From Archangium lansingense (GTDB lineage Bacteria > Myxococcota > Myxococcia > Myxococcales > Myxococcaceae), in contig NZ_JAPNKA010000001.1 in NCBI RefSeq assembly GCF_026626635.1, forward strand, positions 8,804,001 through 8,868,000: a stretch of DNA of 64,000 nucleotides, read 5' to 3'. The translations under genes and the position numbers were made by a program. Shown in pieces: positions 9,437 to 17,991 of the stretch. Each line of letters begins with the position of its first letter. Position 1 is the stretch's first letter. Under the pieces are notes generated by a model. The model saw only the letters and a program-made list of their open reading frames with translations, was not told where the DNA came from and did not search any database.

Positions 9437-10089
9437 GGCTTCACCGCCAGGATCCGGGAACCAGAAGGGCCGTCGGACGATGCGAGGGTGATGACGGGCA
9501 CGAGCAACAGGAATCCGCCCCCGCTCCCTCCGACGGCGACGACGAAGGCCACGCCCGCGATGACGACGACGGCCCCCACCAGCAGTTTCTCACTGTTCTG
9601 CTTCACCCAATCAACCGCCGCATCCACGGAATGGAACTCCACGGCTTTGCCTTCGGCCAGCTCCGCGAGCTTGCAACAGTCAAGGTAGGGTTTCATGCAC
9701 GCGCGGACGCAGTGCGCCTTTCTGGAGCCCGCGCTCATGTGGCTCCAATCAGGGCCCTTCAAGCCAGCCAGGCACATGCTCTCACACGCATCACGCTCCT
9801 CCTCGCAGTTGCGGTTGAAAGCCGCCTGGACGATACGCCCTTGAATGCTGGGGGTGACTGCCAGGTGCGAATGCGCCGTCAAGTCGAAGTCGTTGATGGG
9901 CATCCAAGAATGCGCCTTCTGCCCATCCGAGGTTCCTTCGATGCTGAGAACGTATCTGCCCAGATCGAGCGCACCGGTAGGGCCTGGGGCTGAGTGCCGA
10001 GTCGCACTGCAGGAAAGAAGCAGCAGGCTGAGACTCGAAGCCAGGAGCCTCCCTGGAATTGATGTCACCATCCGGCCAAAGTACTTCAC
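9433..10089 (-). CDS. Cys-rich lipoprotein of myxobacterial toxin-like family
   Basis: A 218-residue protein with a lipoprotein signal (SLLLLSC). The mature part has a conserved-looking opening (GRYVLSIEG), a Cys-rich region with six Cys around residues 95-140 (NCEEERDACESMC and CVRACMKPYLDCC), then a Lys-flanked hydrophobic segment (about 165-200, EKLLVGAVVVIAGVAFVV). From memory this order, YVLS opening, paired Cys, AVDWLK and a VAG-type hydrophobic segment, marks a myxobacterial lipoprotein family often fused to toxin domains and related to SitA/SitB-type exchange toxins. Here the protein ends soon after the hydrophobic segment with no recognisable toxin domain. Start may also be the ATG at 10071. 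Confidence 0.65.
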   Translation of the reverse strand: MKYFGRMVTSIPGRLLASSLSLLLLSCSATRHSAPGPTGALDLGRYVLSIEGTSDGQKAHSWMPINDFDLTAHSHLAVTPSIQGRIVQAAFNRNCEEERDACESMCLAGLKGPDWSHMSAGSRKAHCVRACMKPYLDCCKLAELAEGKAVEFHSVDAAVDWVKQNSEKLLVGAVVVIAGVAFVVAVGGSGGGFLLLVPVITLASSDGPSGSRILAVKP

Positions 10090-10126
10090 GCCTCACGGGC
10101 GGAGGACGGTATTCGCATCCACTCCG

Positions 10127-10867
10127 TCACGGCTTGTCCGCGACGAGCAGGGCCTCGACGTTGCCGGCGGGGCCAGGCACGGTCGAGTCCATCACCCCTC
10201 GCACCGAGAGCCCCTGCGCTCGGACGAACGCGGACACGGAGTCGATGGCCTCCTGGCGCGCGGCGGCATCCTTCACCACGCCGCCCTTCCCTACCTTGTC
10301 GGGCCCCACCTCGAACTGCGGCTTCACCAGCGCCACCAGCAGCCCCTTCGGCTTCAGGAACGGCAGCACCGCCGGCAGCACCTGCGTCAGCGAGATGAAG
10401 CTCACGTCGATGACCACCACGTCCACGGGCTCGGGCAGGTCCTCGGCCGTGAGGTAGCGGGCATTGACTCGCTCCCGCGAGCGCACGCGCGGATCCGTGC
10501 GCAGCTTCTCGTGGAGCTGGCCGTAGCCCACGTCGATGGCGTGCACATGCGTGACGCCCTCCTGCAACAAGCAGTCGGTGAAGCCGCCCGTGCTGGCGCC
10601 AATGTCCGCGGCCACCTTGCCGCGCACATCCAGGCCGAAGCGCTCCAGGGCCGCCTTCAACTTCAGCCCACCCCGGGACACGTAGGGCAACACCTCGCCC
10701 TTGAGCCGCAGTTCGGCCTCCACGGGCACCAGCGCACCAGGCTTGTCCACTCGCTGATCCGCCACCACCACCTGCCCGGCGAGAATGAGCGCCTGGGCCT
10801 TGGTCCGGGACTCCGCAAGCCCCCGCTCCACCACCAGCACGTCCAACCGCTCCTTGCGCGGCTTCAC
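10127..10867 (-). CDS. tlyA: TlyA-family rRNA 2'-O-methyltransferase
   Basis: A 246-residue protein with an N-terminal S4 RNA-binding domain (about 5-65) and an FtsJ/RrmJ-type methyltransferase domain: SAM-binding DIGASTGGFTDCLLQ, then DVSFISL, VKPQFE and a closing Glu, giving the K-D-K-E tetrad. TlyA methylates ribose of 16S and/or 23S rRNA and was once annotated as hemolysin. The start is GTG 10867, chosen because GGAGGT lies five bases upstream and because it overlaps the dxs stop by four bases (GTGA). An ATG-initiated extension further upstream would run through dxs in another frame and is rejected. Confidence 0.92.
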   Translation of the reverse strand: MKPRKERLDVLVVERGLAESRTKAQALILAGQVVVADQRVDKPGALVPVEAELRLKGEVLPYVSRGGLKLKAALERFGLDVRGKVAADIGASTGGFTDCLLQEGVTHVHAIDVGYGQLHEKLRTDPRVRSRERVNARYLTAEDLPEPVDVVVIDVSFISLTQVLPAVLPFLKPKGLLVALVKPQFEVGPDKVGKGGVVKDAAARQEAIDSVSAFVRAQGLSVRGVMDSTVPGPAGNVEALLVADKP

Positions 10868-12621
10868 GGCGCACCTCCCTCGGCGAGCAGAGCCAGGGCA
10901 GCACGCCGCAAGCCCGCGGCATCCAGGCCCAGCTCCGCTCGCTGCACGCGCGCATCTCCGTGGGGCACGAACGCATCCGGCATGCCGAGCAGCTTCACCC
11001 GGGCGCCCACGCCCTTCGCGGCGAGCAGCTCCAGCACCGCGCTGCCCAACCCGCCGTGCGTCGTCCCCTCCTCCACCACCACCACACGCCCGCACGCGGC
11101 AGCATCCAGCACCGCCGCCTCGTCCAGCGGAGTGACGAAGCGCGCATCCAGCACGCTCCAACCTGGCTCCTGAACAGCAGCCTCCAGCGCGGTCACGCCC
11201 ATCGGCCCGAGCGTGATGAAGGCCACCCGCGCCTCCGCCGCCCGCTTCAGCCAGCGCGCCCCGCGCACCACGCCCGCGCCCGGGAGCAACTCCGGGGGCA
11301 GGACCGGCAGGGTGCCTCTCGGGAAGCGCAGGAGCGAAGGCCCGGGCAACGCCATCCCCGTGGCGAGCATCGCCGTCACGTCCTCGCCCGTCACCGGAGC
11401 CATCACCGTGAGGCCGGGAATGGGCCGCAGCGAGGCCACGTCATAGGTGCCCTGGTGCGTGGCGCCATCCGCTCCCACCAGCCCCGCACGGTCCACGGCG
11501 AAGAGCACCGGCAGGCCCGGCAGGCACACGTCGTGGATGACCTGGTCGTACGCGCGCTGCAGGAATGTCGAGTAGATGGCGCACACAGGCCGCAGCCCGG
11601 TGACAGCAAGGCCCGCGCAGAAGGTGACGGCGTGCTGTTCGGCGATGCCCACGTCGAAGACGCGCTCGGGGTAGCGCTGCTTGAGGCCCACCAGCGCCGA
11701 GCCCTCCAGCATGGCCGGCGTCACCGCCACCACGCGCGCATCGCGGGCCATGAGTTCCTCCAGCGCGAAGGCGAAGGCCTCGCTGAAGGTGCGCTGACCG
11801 CCGCGCGAGCGCACCAGCTTCCCATCCCGCCACTCGTAGGGCCCCATGGCGTGGCCCCGCGTCTGCGTGTCCGCCTCGGCCGGAGGAAAGCCCCTCCCCT
11901 TCTGCGTCATCGCGTGCACCACCACCGGGCGCGTGGAGGCTCGGGCCTCGCGCAGCGCCTGCGTGAGCGCCCCGAGGTCATGCCCGTCCACCGGGCCCAG
12001 GTAGGTGAAGCCCAGCCCCTCGAAGAAGGCACGGGCCTCGCGCGTGCGCAGCAACGCGGGGATGGCCCCCACGTTGGCGGAGATGGACATCTGGTTGTCG
12101 TTGAGCACCACCACCAGCGGCAGGTGCGTGCCCCCGGTGTTGTTGAGGCCCTCGAAGGTGAGCCCGCCCGTCAGCGCCCCATCCCCCACCACCGCCACCA
12201 CGTGCCCGGGCTGGCCACGCAGGCGCTTGCCCTCGAGCATGCCCAGCGCCGCGGACACGGCGGTGCTCGCATGGCCCGCGGCCAGCGCGTCGTGGTGGCT
12301 CTCCCGGGGGTCCAGGAAGGGGGCGATGCCACCGGCCTGACGCAGGGTGCCCATGCGCTCGCGCCGGCCCGTCAGCAGCTTGTGCGCGTAGGCCTGGTGG
12401 CCCACGTCGAAGACGAGCGCGTCCTGCGGCGAGTGGAAGACGCGGTGCAGAGAGACAATCAGCTCCACCGCGCCGAGCGAGGCCCCCAGGTGGCCTCCCA
12501 CGCGGCCACACAGGGAGATGATGTCCTCACGCAGCTCCTCGCACAGGCGAGGCAACTCGGACTCGGGGAGCGCGCGAACGTCCCCAGGAGATTGGATACG
12601 CGGCAGGAGCCGCTCCATCAC
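10864..12621 (-). CDS. dxs: 1-deoxy-D-xylulose-5-phosphate synthase
   Basis: The first enzyme of the MEP isoprenoid pathway condenses pyruvate and glyceraldehyde 3-phosphate using thiamine diphosphate. The 585-residue protein shows the TPP-binding motif GDGALTGG...NN, the HDGHD-type segment GPVDGHD, IAEQHAVTFCAG and the transketolase motif DRAGLVGADGATHQG, and it ends with the C-terminal transketolase domain. It is slightly shorter than the usual 620-640 residues. The start is either GTG 12621 or ATG 12618; both overlap the ispA stop. Co-transcription with ispA joins synthesis of the C5 units to their condensation. Confidence 0.95.
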   Translation of the reverse strand: MMERLLPRIQSPGDVRALPESELPRLCEELREDIISLCGRVGGHLGASLGAVELIVSLHRVFHSPQDALVFDVGHQAYAHKLLTGRRERMGTLRQAGGIAPFLDPRESHHDALAAGHASTAVSAALGMLEGKRLRGQPGHVVAVVGDGALTGGLTFEGLNNTGGTHLPLVVVLNDNQMSISANVGAIPALLRTREARAFFEGLGFTYLGPVDGHDLGALTQALREARASTRPVVVHAMTQKGRGFPPAEADTQTRGHAMGPYEWRDGKLVRSRGGQRTFSEAFAFALEELMARDARVVAVTPAMLEGSALVGLKQRYPERVFDVGIAEQHAVTFCAGLAVTGLRPVCAIYSTFLQRAYDQVIHDVCLPGLPVLFAVDRAGLVGADGATHQGTYDVASLRPIPGLTVMAPVTGEDVTAMLATGMALPGPSLLRFPRGTLPVLPPELLPGAGVVRGARWLKRAAEARVAFITLGPMGVTALEAAVQEPGWSVLDARFVTPLDEAAVLDAAACGRVVVVEEGTTHGGLGSAVLELLAAKGVGARVKLLGMPDAFVPHGDARVQRAELGLDAAGLRRAALALLAEGGAP

Positions 12622-13508
12622 GAGCGTCGCTCCACCGAGTAGCGCGCGAGCGCCGCCAGCGGGCCATCCTGGGGCTCCAGCGTCTTCACGGCGGCAATGG
12701 CCTCGGCCACCTTGCGCGCCGCGAGCTGCTTGGACTCCTCCAGCCCCAGCACCGCCGGGAAGGTGAAGCGCCCGGCGGCGGCATCCGCGCCCACCGGCTT
12801 GCCCATGGAGGAGGCATCCCCCGTGACGTCCAGCACGTCGTCAGCAATCTGGAAGGCCAGCCCCACCGAGTCCCCGTAGGTGTCCGCACGGGCCAGCGCA
12901 TCCGCGTCCCCACCGGCGGCGAGCACGCCCATGCGGCACGCGGCGCGGATGAGGGCGCCCGTCTTCAGGCGATGCATCCGGGTGAGATAGTCGATATGGG
13001 CCGGGCGATCCTCGGCGATGTCCAGCACCTGGCCGCCCACCATGCCCGCCGAGCCCGCGGCCACGGCCAGCTCCCGGCACAGCGCACCACGCACCGGCTC
13101 GGGGCCCCCCGCCACCAGGGCGAAGGCGTCCGTGAGCAGCGAGTCACCGGCCAGAATGGCCATGGCCTCGCCGTACACCTTGTGGTTGGTGGGCCGCCCG
13201 CGCCGCATGTCGTCATCGTCCATGGACGGCAGGTCGTCGTGCACCAGCGAGTAGGTGTGGATGAACTCGAGCGCGCACGCGCTGTCCTCCACCATGCGCG
13301 GCACGTTGCTCTGCTTCAGCACGGCCTCCGCGAAGGCCAGGCACAGCACGGGCCGCAGCCGCTTGCCACCGGCCAACAACGAGTACCGCATGGACTCGAG
13401 CAGGCGCGGCGGCACGTGCACGCCCATCTCCTCCGAGCGCGAGCGCAGCAGGTTCTCCACCCGCTCCACCTGGGTCTGCAGGTACGAATCCAGATCGAAA
13501 GACGACAT
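12618..13508 (-). CDS. ispA: polyprenyl synthetase (farnesyl/geranylgeranyl diphosphate synthase)
   Basis: A 296-residue trans-prenyltransferase. The first Asp-rich motif is DDLPSMDDDDMRRGRPTNH and the second is DDVLDVTGD, both needed for Mg-diphosphate binding. The length and the LVHDDLPSMD context match bacterial IspA (farnesyl diphosphate synthase), though product chain length cannot be fixed by eye. It begins one base after the response-regulator stop and overlaps dxs, forming the tight run RR-ispA-dxs-tlyA. Confidence 0.93.
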   Translation of the reverse strand: MSSFDLDSYLQTQVERVENLLRSRSEEMGVHVPPRLLESMRYSLLAGGKRLRPVLCLAFAEAVLKQSNVPRMVEDSACALEFIHTYSLVHDDLPSMDDDDMRRGRPTNHKVYGEAMAILAGDSLLTDAFALVAGGPEPVRGALCRELAVAAGSAGMVGGQVLDIAEDRPAHIDYLTRMHRLKTGALIRAACRMGVLAAGGDADALARADTYGDSVGLAFQIADDVLDVTGDASSMGKPVGADAAAGRFTFPAVLGLEESKQLAARKVAEAIAAVKTLEPQDGPLAALARYSVERRS

Positions 13509-13509
13509 G

Positions 13510-13899
13510 TCAGGGCACCTCGGCAGCGGGCGGAGAAATCAGCTCACGCAACCGCTTGATGAGCGCGTTGAGATCCAGGGGCTTCACGAAATAGTCCGCG
13601 GCGCCGGCCTCCCGCCCACGCCGCCTGTCATCCGGATCCCCACGCCCGCTGATGAAGATGATGGGGATGTCCCGGAACTGCTCGTTCTTCTTCACCGCCT
13701 TGCAGAGCTCGAAGCCGTCGATCCAGGACATGTTCACGTCCATGAGGATGATGTCCGGCCGCTTGAGCTGCAGGGAGGAGATCAGCCGCAACCCGTTGGC
13801 CGCGGCGTTGACCTCGTAGCCCTCCGACTCCAGGGCGAACGAGAGCAACTCGCGTGTATCGCGGTCGTCGTCGACGATGGTGACCTTGAGCTTGGGCAT
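13510..13899 (-). CDS. single-domain response regulator
   Basis: A 129-residue CheY-like receiver with acidic pocket DDD (residues 10-12), phospho-acceptor Asp in ILMDVNMS (about 54), switch residue FISGRG and the conserved Lys in FVKPLD. No output domain follows, only a short PPAAEVP tail. It presumably acts by protein-protein contact on an unlinked partner. It sits between xseB and ispA, with one base to the ispA start, so it is transcribed with housekeeping genes. No cognate kinase is adjacent. Confidence 0.9.
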   Translation of the reverse strand: MPKLKVTIVDDDRDTRELLSFALESEGYEVNAAANGLRLISSLQLKRPDIILMDVNMSWIDGFELCKAVKKNEQFRDIPIIFISGRGDPDDRRRGREAGAADYFVKPLDLNALIKRLRELISPPAAEVP

Positions 13900-13929
13900 G
13901 ACGGTACGATTAGCTCTATACCCGCGGGC

Positions 13930-14286
13930 CTAGAACGGCACGTCATCCTCGGGGGGCGGAGCCGACTTGGCTGCCCCCGAGCTCCCCCTCGACGGGGCCG
14001 ACGCTGGGGTGGAGATCAGTGCCGGAGGCTTCACGCCCGCCTGCAGAGGAACCACCGCGTCCCGGCCGTCCTCGTTCAACAACTCTTCGATGCGCTTCTC
14101 CGCCGCGTTGAGCAACTGCTCGCCCCGGCGCACCAGCTTGATGCCCTCCTCGAAGGACTTGAGCGACTCCTCGAGCGTCAGGGTGCCACCCTCCAGCCGC
14201 GCCACCACGTCCTCGAGCCGCTGCACCACGTCCCCATACTGCTCGGGGACCTCCTCCGCCGCCTTGCCCTTGCTGTCCTTCGCCAC
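13930..14286 (-). CDS. xseB: exodeoxyribonuclease VII small subunit with SSB-like acidic tip
   Basis: A 118-residue protein. Residues about 18-72 (YGDVVQRLEDVVARLEGG through GEQLLNAAEKRIEELL) are the standard XseB two-helix domain that decorates XseA and enables processive single-strand DNA degradation. Residues 76-118 form a disordered, Pro/Ala/Ser-rich extension ending EDDVPF. This closely resembles the DDDIPF tip by which SSB recruits repair and replication proteins. Typical XseB is about 80 residues without such a tail. The gene lies 83 bases downstream of xseA on the same strand. Confidence 0.93.
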   Translation of the reverse strand: MAKDSKGKAAEEVPEQYGDVVQRLEDVVARLEGGTLTLEESLKSFEEGIKLVRRGEQLLNAAEKRIEELLNEDGRDAVVPLQAGVKPPALISTPASAPSRGSSGAAKSAPPPEDDVPF

Positions 14287-14369
14287 TTCCAGTCCACCTC
14301 GACGAGAAAAGAGTCGCGGACTCTAGAGGAGGCGCCTGCCCGGGTGCCAGGGGGACCTTTACCCGGACG

Positions 14370-16109
14370 TCAGCAATCCACCGGACCCTTCACCGAGGTA
14401 ACAGTGGCCTCAATCTCCTCGCACCCCTGGAGTGTCTTCGCCCCATTGTTGGCGAATTTGATGCCGAGCACCTCGCCGGGCTGCACGTCCGAGATGGAGC
14501 GCACCACCCCCCCGTCGCGCTTGCGGAAGGTGACCGCGTAGCCGCGGGACATGACCTTCAGGGGGCTCATGGCATCCAGCCGACCTTCTAGGCGCTGAAA
14601 GTGCCGCTGAGCCGACGCCAGGGTGTCCTTCTCCAGGGCAGCCAGGCGGGCCTTCTGGTCGACCAGCCGGGCGCGCAGCTCCGCCACCCGGGCCACAGGG
14701 GAGCTGCGCTCCAGCTCCAACCGGGCTTGGGCCGCGCTCGCCCGCCGCGCCGCCACGTCCGCCCGCACCGCATCCTTCAACCGCGCGGAGAGCTGCACCA
14801 GCCGAGCCCGCTGCTCAGCGAGCCGGGCCTGGGGACGCTGGCGTTGCAGGTGCTCGGTGTGCGCCCGGAGCTCCTCGCGCCGCTCGCGCAGCATGTGGCG
14901 CAGCACCCGCGTCATCGCATCCTCGGCGTCCGACAGCCGCAGCCGCTCCGTGGACAGCCGCCGCCGCGGATCCACCACCCGCCCACGCAGAGTGCCCATC
15001 CGCTCGCGCAGCTCCAGCACCCGGCGCTCGGCCGCCTTGCGAAGGCGCAGCGACTGCGTGGCCAGGGCGTACTCCAGGTCCTGCAGCACCGGGGCGAGCC
15101 GCTCCGCCGCCGCGCTGGGGGTCGGGGCGCGCCAGTCCGCTACGAAGTCGGAGATGGAGAAATCAATCTCATGGCCGATGGCGGACACCACCGGCACCGG
15201 CGAGGCGAAGATGGCGCGAGCCACCCGCTCCTCGTTGAACGTCCAGAGGTCTTCCTTCGAACCACCGCCGCGCGTGACGACGATGACGTCCACGTCCGTA
15301 CGGGACAGGCGCTCGATGCCGCGAGCCACCTCCTCGGCCGAGCCCTCGCCCTGCACGCGTGCGTCGCACAGCAGCACGGACAGGCGCGGGTTGCGCGAGT
15401 GCAGCACGCGCAGGAAGTCCTGCAGCGCCGCGCCGGTGCGGCTCGTCACCACGCCGATGCGCCGGGGCAGGAAGGGCAGAGGGCGGGGCGCACGAATGCG
15501 GTTGTCGCCGATGAGGCCCTCGGCAGCGAGCCGCGCCTTGAGCTGCTCGAAGGCGAGCGCCAGCGCACCCTCTCCTTCGGGCTCCAGCTTCTGGGCAATG
15601 AGGCTGTAGCGACCGGCAGGCGCGTAGACATCCACGCTGCCCTCGGCCACCACGGCCAGCCCGTCACGCAGGGCGAAGCGCAGCCGCGCCGCCTGCGAGG
15701 CCCACATCTTCACCTCGAGCGAGGCCTCCGCGTCCTTCAACGAAAAGTACAGGTGGCCACGGGCGTTGGGGCCCCGGAAGCCGGACACCTCGCCGCGCAC
15801 CAGCACACGCGGGAAGCGCGACTCGATCGTCACCTTGAGCTGCTGGGTGAGCTCTCCCACGGTGAGCACCGTGCGCGCCGGTGGCGTCCGCGAGGGCGCT
15901 CCGGGCAGGGACGGCAGCGCCGCGGACACGTCTCCCAGCGCCGAGGGGAGCGGAGGCGCGGGAGGCGGAGGTGGAGGCTCAGGGGGCGGCTTCGACGCCG
16001 CCACCACCGATCGCTTGGGTGCCATACCGAGCGAGCCGCCGAAGAGATCTCCCTGTCCGGCGATGTCCTCGGGCGGGGTCTCTCCGGTTCCTCGCCGTTT
16101 CTTGGTCAC
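14370..16109 (-). CDS. xseA: exodeoxyribonuclease VII large subunit with N-terminal extension
   Basis: A 579-residue catalytic subunit of exonuclease VII, which cuts single-stranded DNA from both ends. After a Pro-rich leader of about 80 residues it shows the OB domain (GEVSGFRGPNARGHLYFSLKD), the catalytic core (GVVTSRTGAALQDFL, GGGSKEDLWTFNEE, AIGHEIDFSISDFVADWRAPTPSAAAE) and the long coiled-coil that binds XseB. The leader carries QGDLF at residues 19-23 (in GQGDLFG), which fits the sliding-clamp binding consensus QxxLF. E. coli XseA is about 456 residues and lacks this leader. The start overlaps the FHA gene stop (ATGA). Confidence 0.94.
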   Translation of the reverse strand: MTKKRRGTGETPPEDIAGQGDLFGGSLGMAPKRSVVAASKPPPEPPPPPPAPPLPSALGDVSAALPSLPGAPSRTPPARTVLTVGELTQQLKVTIESRFPRVLVRGEVSGFRGPNARGHLYFSLKDAEASLEVKMWASQAARLRFALRDGLAVVAEGSVDVYAPAGRYSLIAQKLEPEGEGALALAFEQLKARLAAEGLIGDNRIRAPRPLPFLPRRIGVVTSRTGAALQDFLRVLHSRNPRLSVLLCDARVQGEGSAEEVARGIERLSRTDVDVIVVTRGGGSKEDLWTFNEERVARAIFASPVPVVSAIGHEIDFSISDFVADWRAPTPSAAAERLAPVLQDLEYALATQSLRLRKAAERRVLELRERMGTLRGRVVDPRRRLSTERLRLSDAEDAMTRVLRHMLRERREELRAHTEHLQRQRPQARLAEQRARLVQLSARLKDAVRADVAARRASAAQARLELERSSPVARVAELRARLVDQKARLAALEKDTLASAQRHFQRLEGRLDAMSPLKVMSRGYAVTFRKRDGGVVRSISDVQPGEVLGIKFANNGAKTLQGCEEIEATVTSVKGPVDC

Positions 16110-17950
16110 TTGAGCTTCTCGACCCAGGTCTTGGCCTTCTGGTGCGTCTCATCTTCCGAGGGGGTCATGGCCATGACCTCGCGGAACTTGGGCACGGCGT
16201 CCTCGGGATTGGTGTCCTTGAGGGCGTAGGCCTGCAGGTAGAGGTCCTTCGCCTTGGCGCGCAGCTCGGCGACGATGTTGTTGGCGCCGGCATGACCGGG
16301 GTCGGCCTGGAGGGCGCGCTGGGCGTTCTCCATGGCGCGACCGTACTGACCGGCCGCCTTCGCCGACGAGGCGCTCTTGAAGAAGATGTTGGCCGCGCGC
16401 GTGCCCGCGTTGCGCGACAGCTTGCTGCCCTGACCCTTGGTGATCTTCTTGTCCAGGTCCAGCAGGCGCGCCAGGCCCTTGGCGTCCAGGTCCTCCAGCT
16501 TCTTGTAGAGGTTGCCGAAGTCCGTGAGCTGCACCATCAGCGTCTTGCACTGCGGATTCTTGCCGGCACAGGCGTTGGCCATGGCCACCGCGCCATTCAG
16601 GTCACCGTCGCGGAAGCGATCCACGGCCTGGTCCCAGGGCTTGGGCGCCGCCTTGACCGTGGGAGGCGGAGGAGGCGCATCGCGGATGGCGATGGCACGC
16701 GCCGCCTGCTCGTTGATGACCTTGGCGTCACGGTGCTCCGGATCCGCCGCGAGCACGTCGTCGGTGATGGCCTTGGCCTGATCCAGATCCTTCTGCTCCA
16801 GCAGCGTCAGGGCGTCGCGCACGCGCTTGTCCGCCTTGTCCTTCAAGGTCGTCCGCAGCGCGCGCACCGTCTCGAAGAGCTGGGTGTCCTTGCCCACCTT
16901 GGCCAGCGAGGCCGCCGCCGGGCCGAGCTGATTCTTGTCCAGCGCCGACTTGGCCGCGTCGAGCGCCTCCTGGTTGGGAATCTCCTTCTCCACGCGCGCC
17001 AGGTAGTCCGGCAGCTGCACGTGGCCGGGCTCCACCTCCTGGAGCTCGAGCAGCCTCGCCTTGGCATCCGCCCACTTGCCGTCGCGGATGAGGTTCTTCG
17101 CCTCCTGGAAGAGCGCGTCGATCTCCGCGCGCCGCTCCTGGGCGAGCTGCGCCTTCTGGGCATCGGACTCCGCCTGCCGCTGCTGCTGGACCTTCATGAC
17201 GGCCAGCACGCCCACCAGCAGCACGAAGACGCCCGCGGCGAGGATCAACATGCGCTTCTTGCGCTGCTGCGCCATCGGATCCGGCGGCGTCACTGCCGCG
17301 CGGCCACGGGCGCTGCGCACGCGGCCCTCGGGACGAGGCGGCGGGCGGCGCGGAGCAACGGCTCCACTCTCCTCTCCCCCAGCGTCGGCCTCGGCGGGAG
17401 CAGCAGCCGCCGGAGCGGAGGACCGGGTGCTGCTCCGGCCCGGCCGCGGAGGGGGTGCCGAGGGCATCGGCATCATCATCGTGGCGTTGGAGCTGTCGTT
17501 GAACGTCAGCTCCGTGTCGCCAAGCGTGAGGGTGTCGTTGGGGGACAGCGGCATCTCGTCGGTGAGGGGCTCACCGTTGAGGAGGGTGCCGTTGCCGGAG
17601 CCCAGGTCGCTGGCCGCCCAGCCCCCGCCCACGCGGCGGATGAGCACGTGCTTGCGCGACACCGAGGTGTCCGGGATGCAGATGGGGTTGTCGTTGGCGC
17701 GGCCAATGACGTACTCGCCCTCCTCCAGCGCGAACTCTTGACCGGCGCACGGGCCCGCCGAGCACACCAGCTTCGTACCCGTCACCGGTAACGAGGGCAC
17801 AGCAGGCGCGGAGCGAGTGGAGGGAACCGCGCCCGAGGCCGACCTACGCACCGCGGGGCGCTGGCTGGTAGAGCCACCCGAGGCAGAACCGCCCGAGGGG
17901 GTATCCGTCGTCGTGGGACGCCGGCGTGCGGGAGGGGAACCGTTCGACAT
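16106..17950 (-). CDS. FHA-domain membrane protein with TPR-like C-terminal region
   Basis: A 614-residue protein. Residues 1-50 are Ser/Thr/Pro-rich. Residues about 58-150 form an FHA phosphothreonine-binding domain (YVIGRANDN, VSRKHVLI, DLGSGNGTLLNG). A Pro/Arg/Ala linker leads to one transmembrane helix (about 225-245, MLILAAGVFVLLVGVLAV). The remaining 370 residues are helical TPR-like repeats. The FHA domain would therefore be cytoplasmic and the repeats periplasmic. It follows a second FHA protein and the Tad genes in the same direction and overlaps xseA by four bases. FHA proteins commonly accompany secretion machines, so a regulatory or assembly role for the Tad-like apparatus is inferred. 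Confidence 0.85.
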   Translation of the reverse strand: MSNGSPPARRRPTTTDTPSGGSASGGSTSQRPAVRRSASGAVPSTRSAPAVPSLPVTGTKLVCSAGPCAGQEFALEEGEYVIGRANDNPICIPDTSVSRKHVLIRRVGGGWAASDLGSGNGTLLNGEPLTDEMPLSPNDTLTLGDTELTFNDSSNATMMMPMPSAPPPRPGRSSTRSSAPAAAAPAEADAGGEESGAVAPRRPPPRPEGRVRSARGRAAVTPPDPMAQQRKKRMLILAAGVFVLLVGVLAVMKVQQQRQAESDAQKAQLAQERRAEIDALFQEAKNLIRDGKWADAKARLLELQEVEPGHVQLPDYLARVEKEIPNQEALDAAKSALDKNQLGPAAASLAKVGKDTQLFETVRALRTTLKDKADKRVRDALTLLEQKDLDQAKAITDDVLAADPEHRDAKVINEQAARAIAIRDAPPPPPTVKAAPKPWDQAVDRFRDGDLNGAVAMANACAGKNPQCKTLMVQLTDFGNLYKKLEDLDAKGLARLLDLDKKITKGQGSKLSRNAGTRAANIFFKSASSAKAAGQYGRAMENAQRALQADPGHAGANNIVAELRAKAKDLYLQAYALKDTNPEDAVPKFREVMAMTPSEDETHQKAKTWVEKLK

Positions 17951-17991
17951 GGGAAGTCACCACTTCGGTTGGTGCATGGACGGCACGGGCC

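Noticed and set aside
10868..11161. Upstream extension of tlyA
   Set aside because: It overlaps dxs in another frame; GTG 10867 has a good ribosome site and starts the S4 domain.
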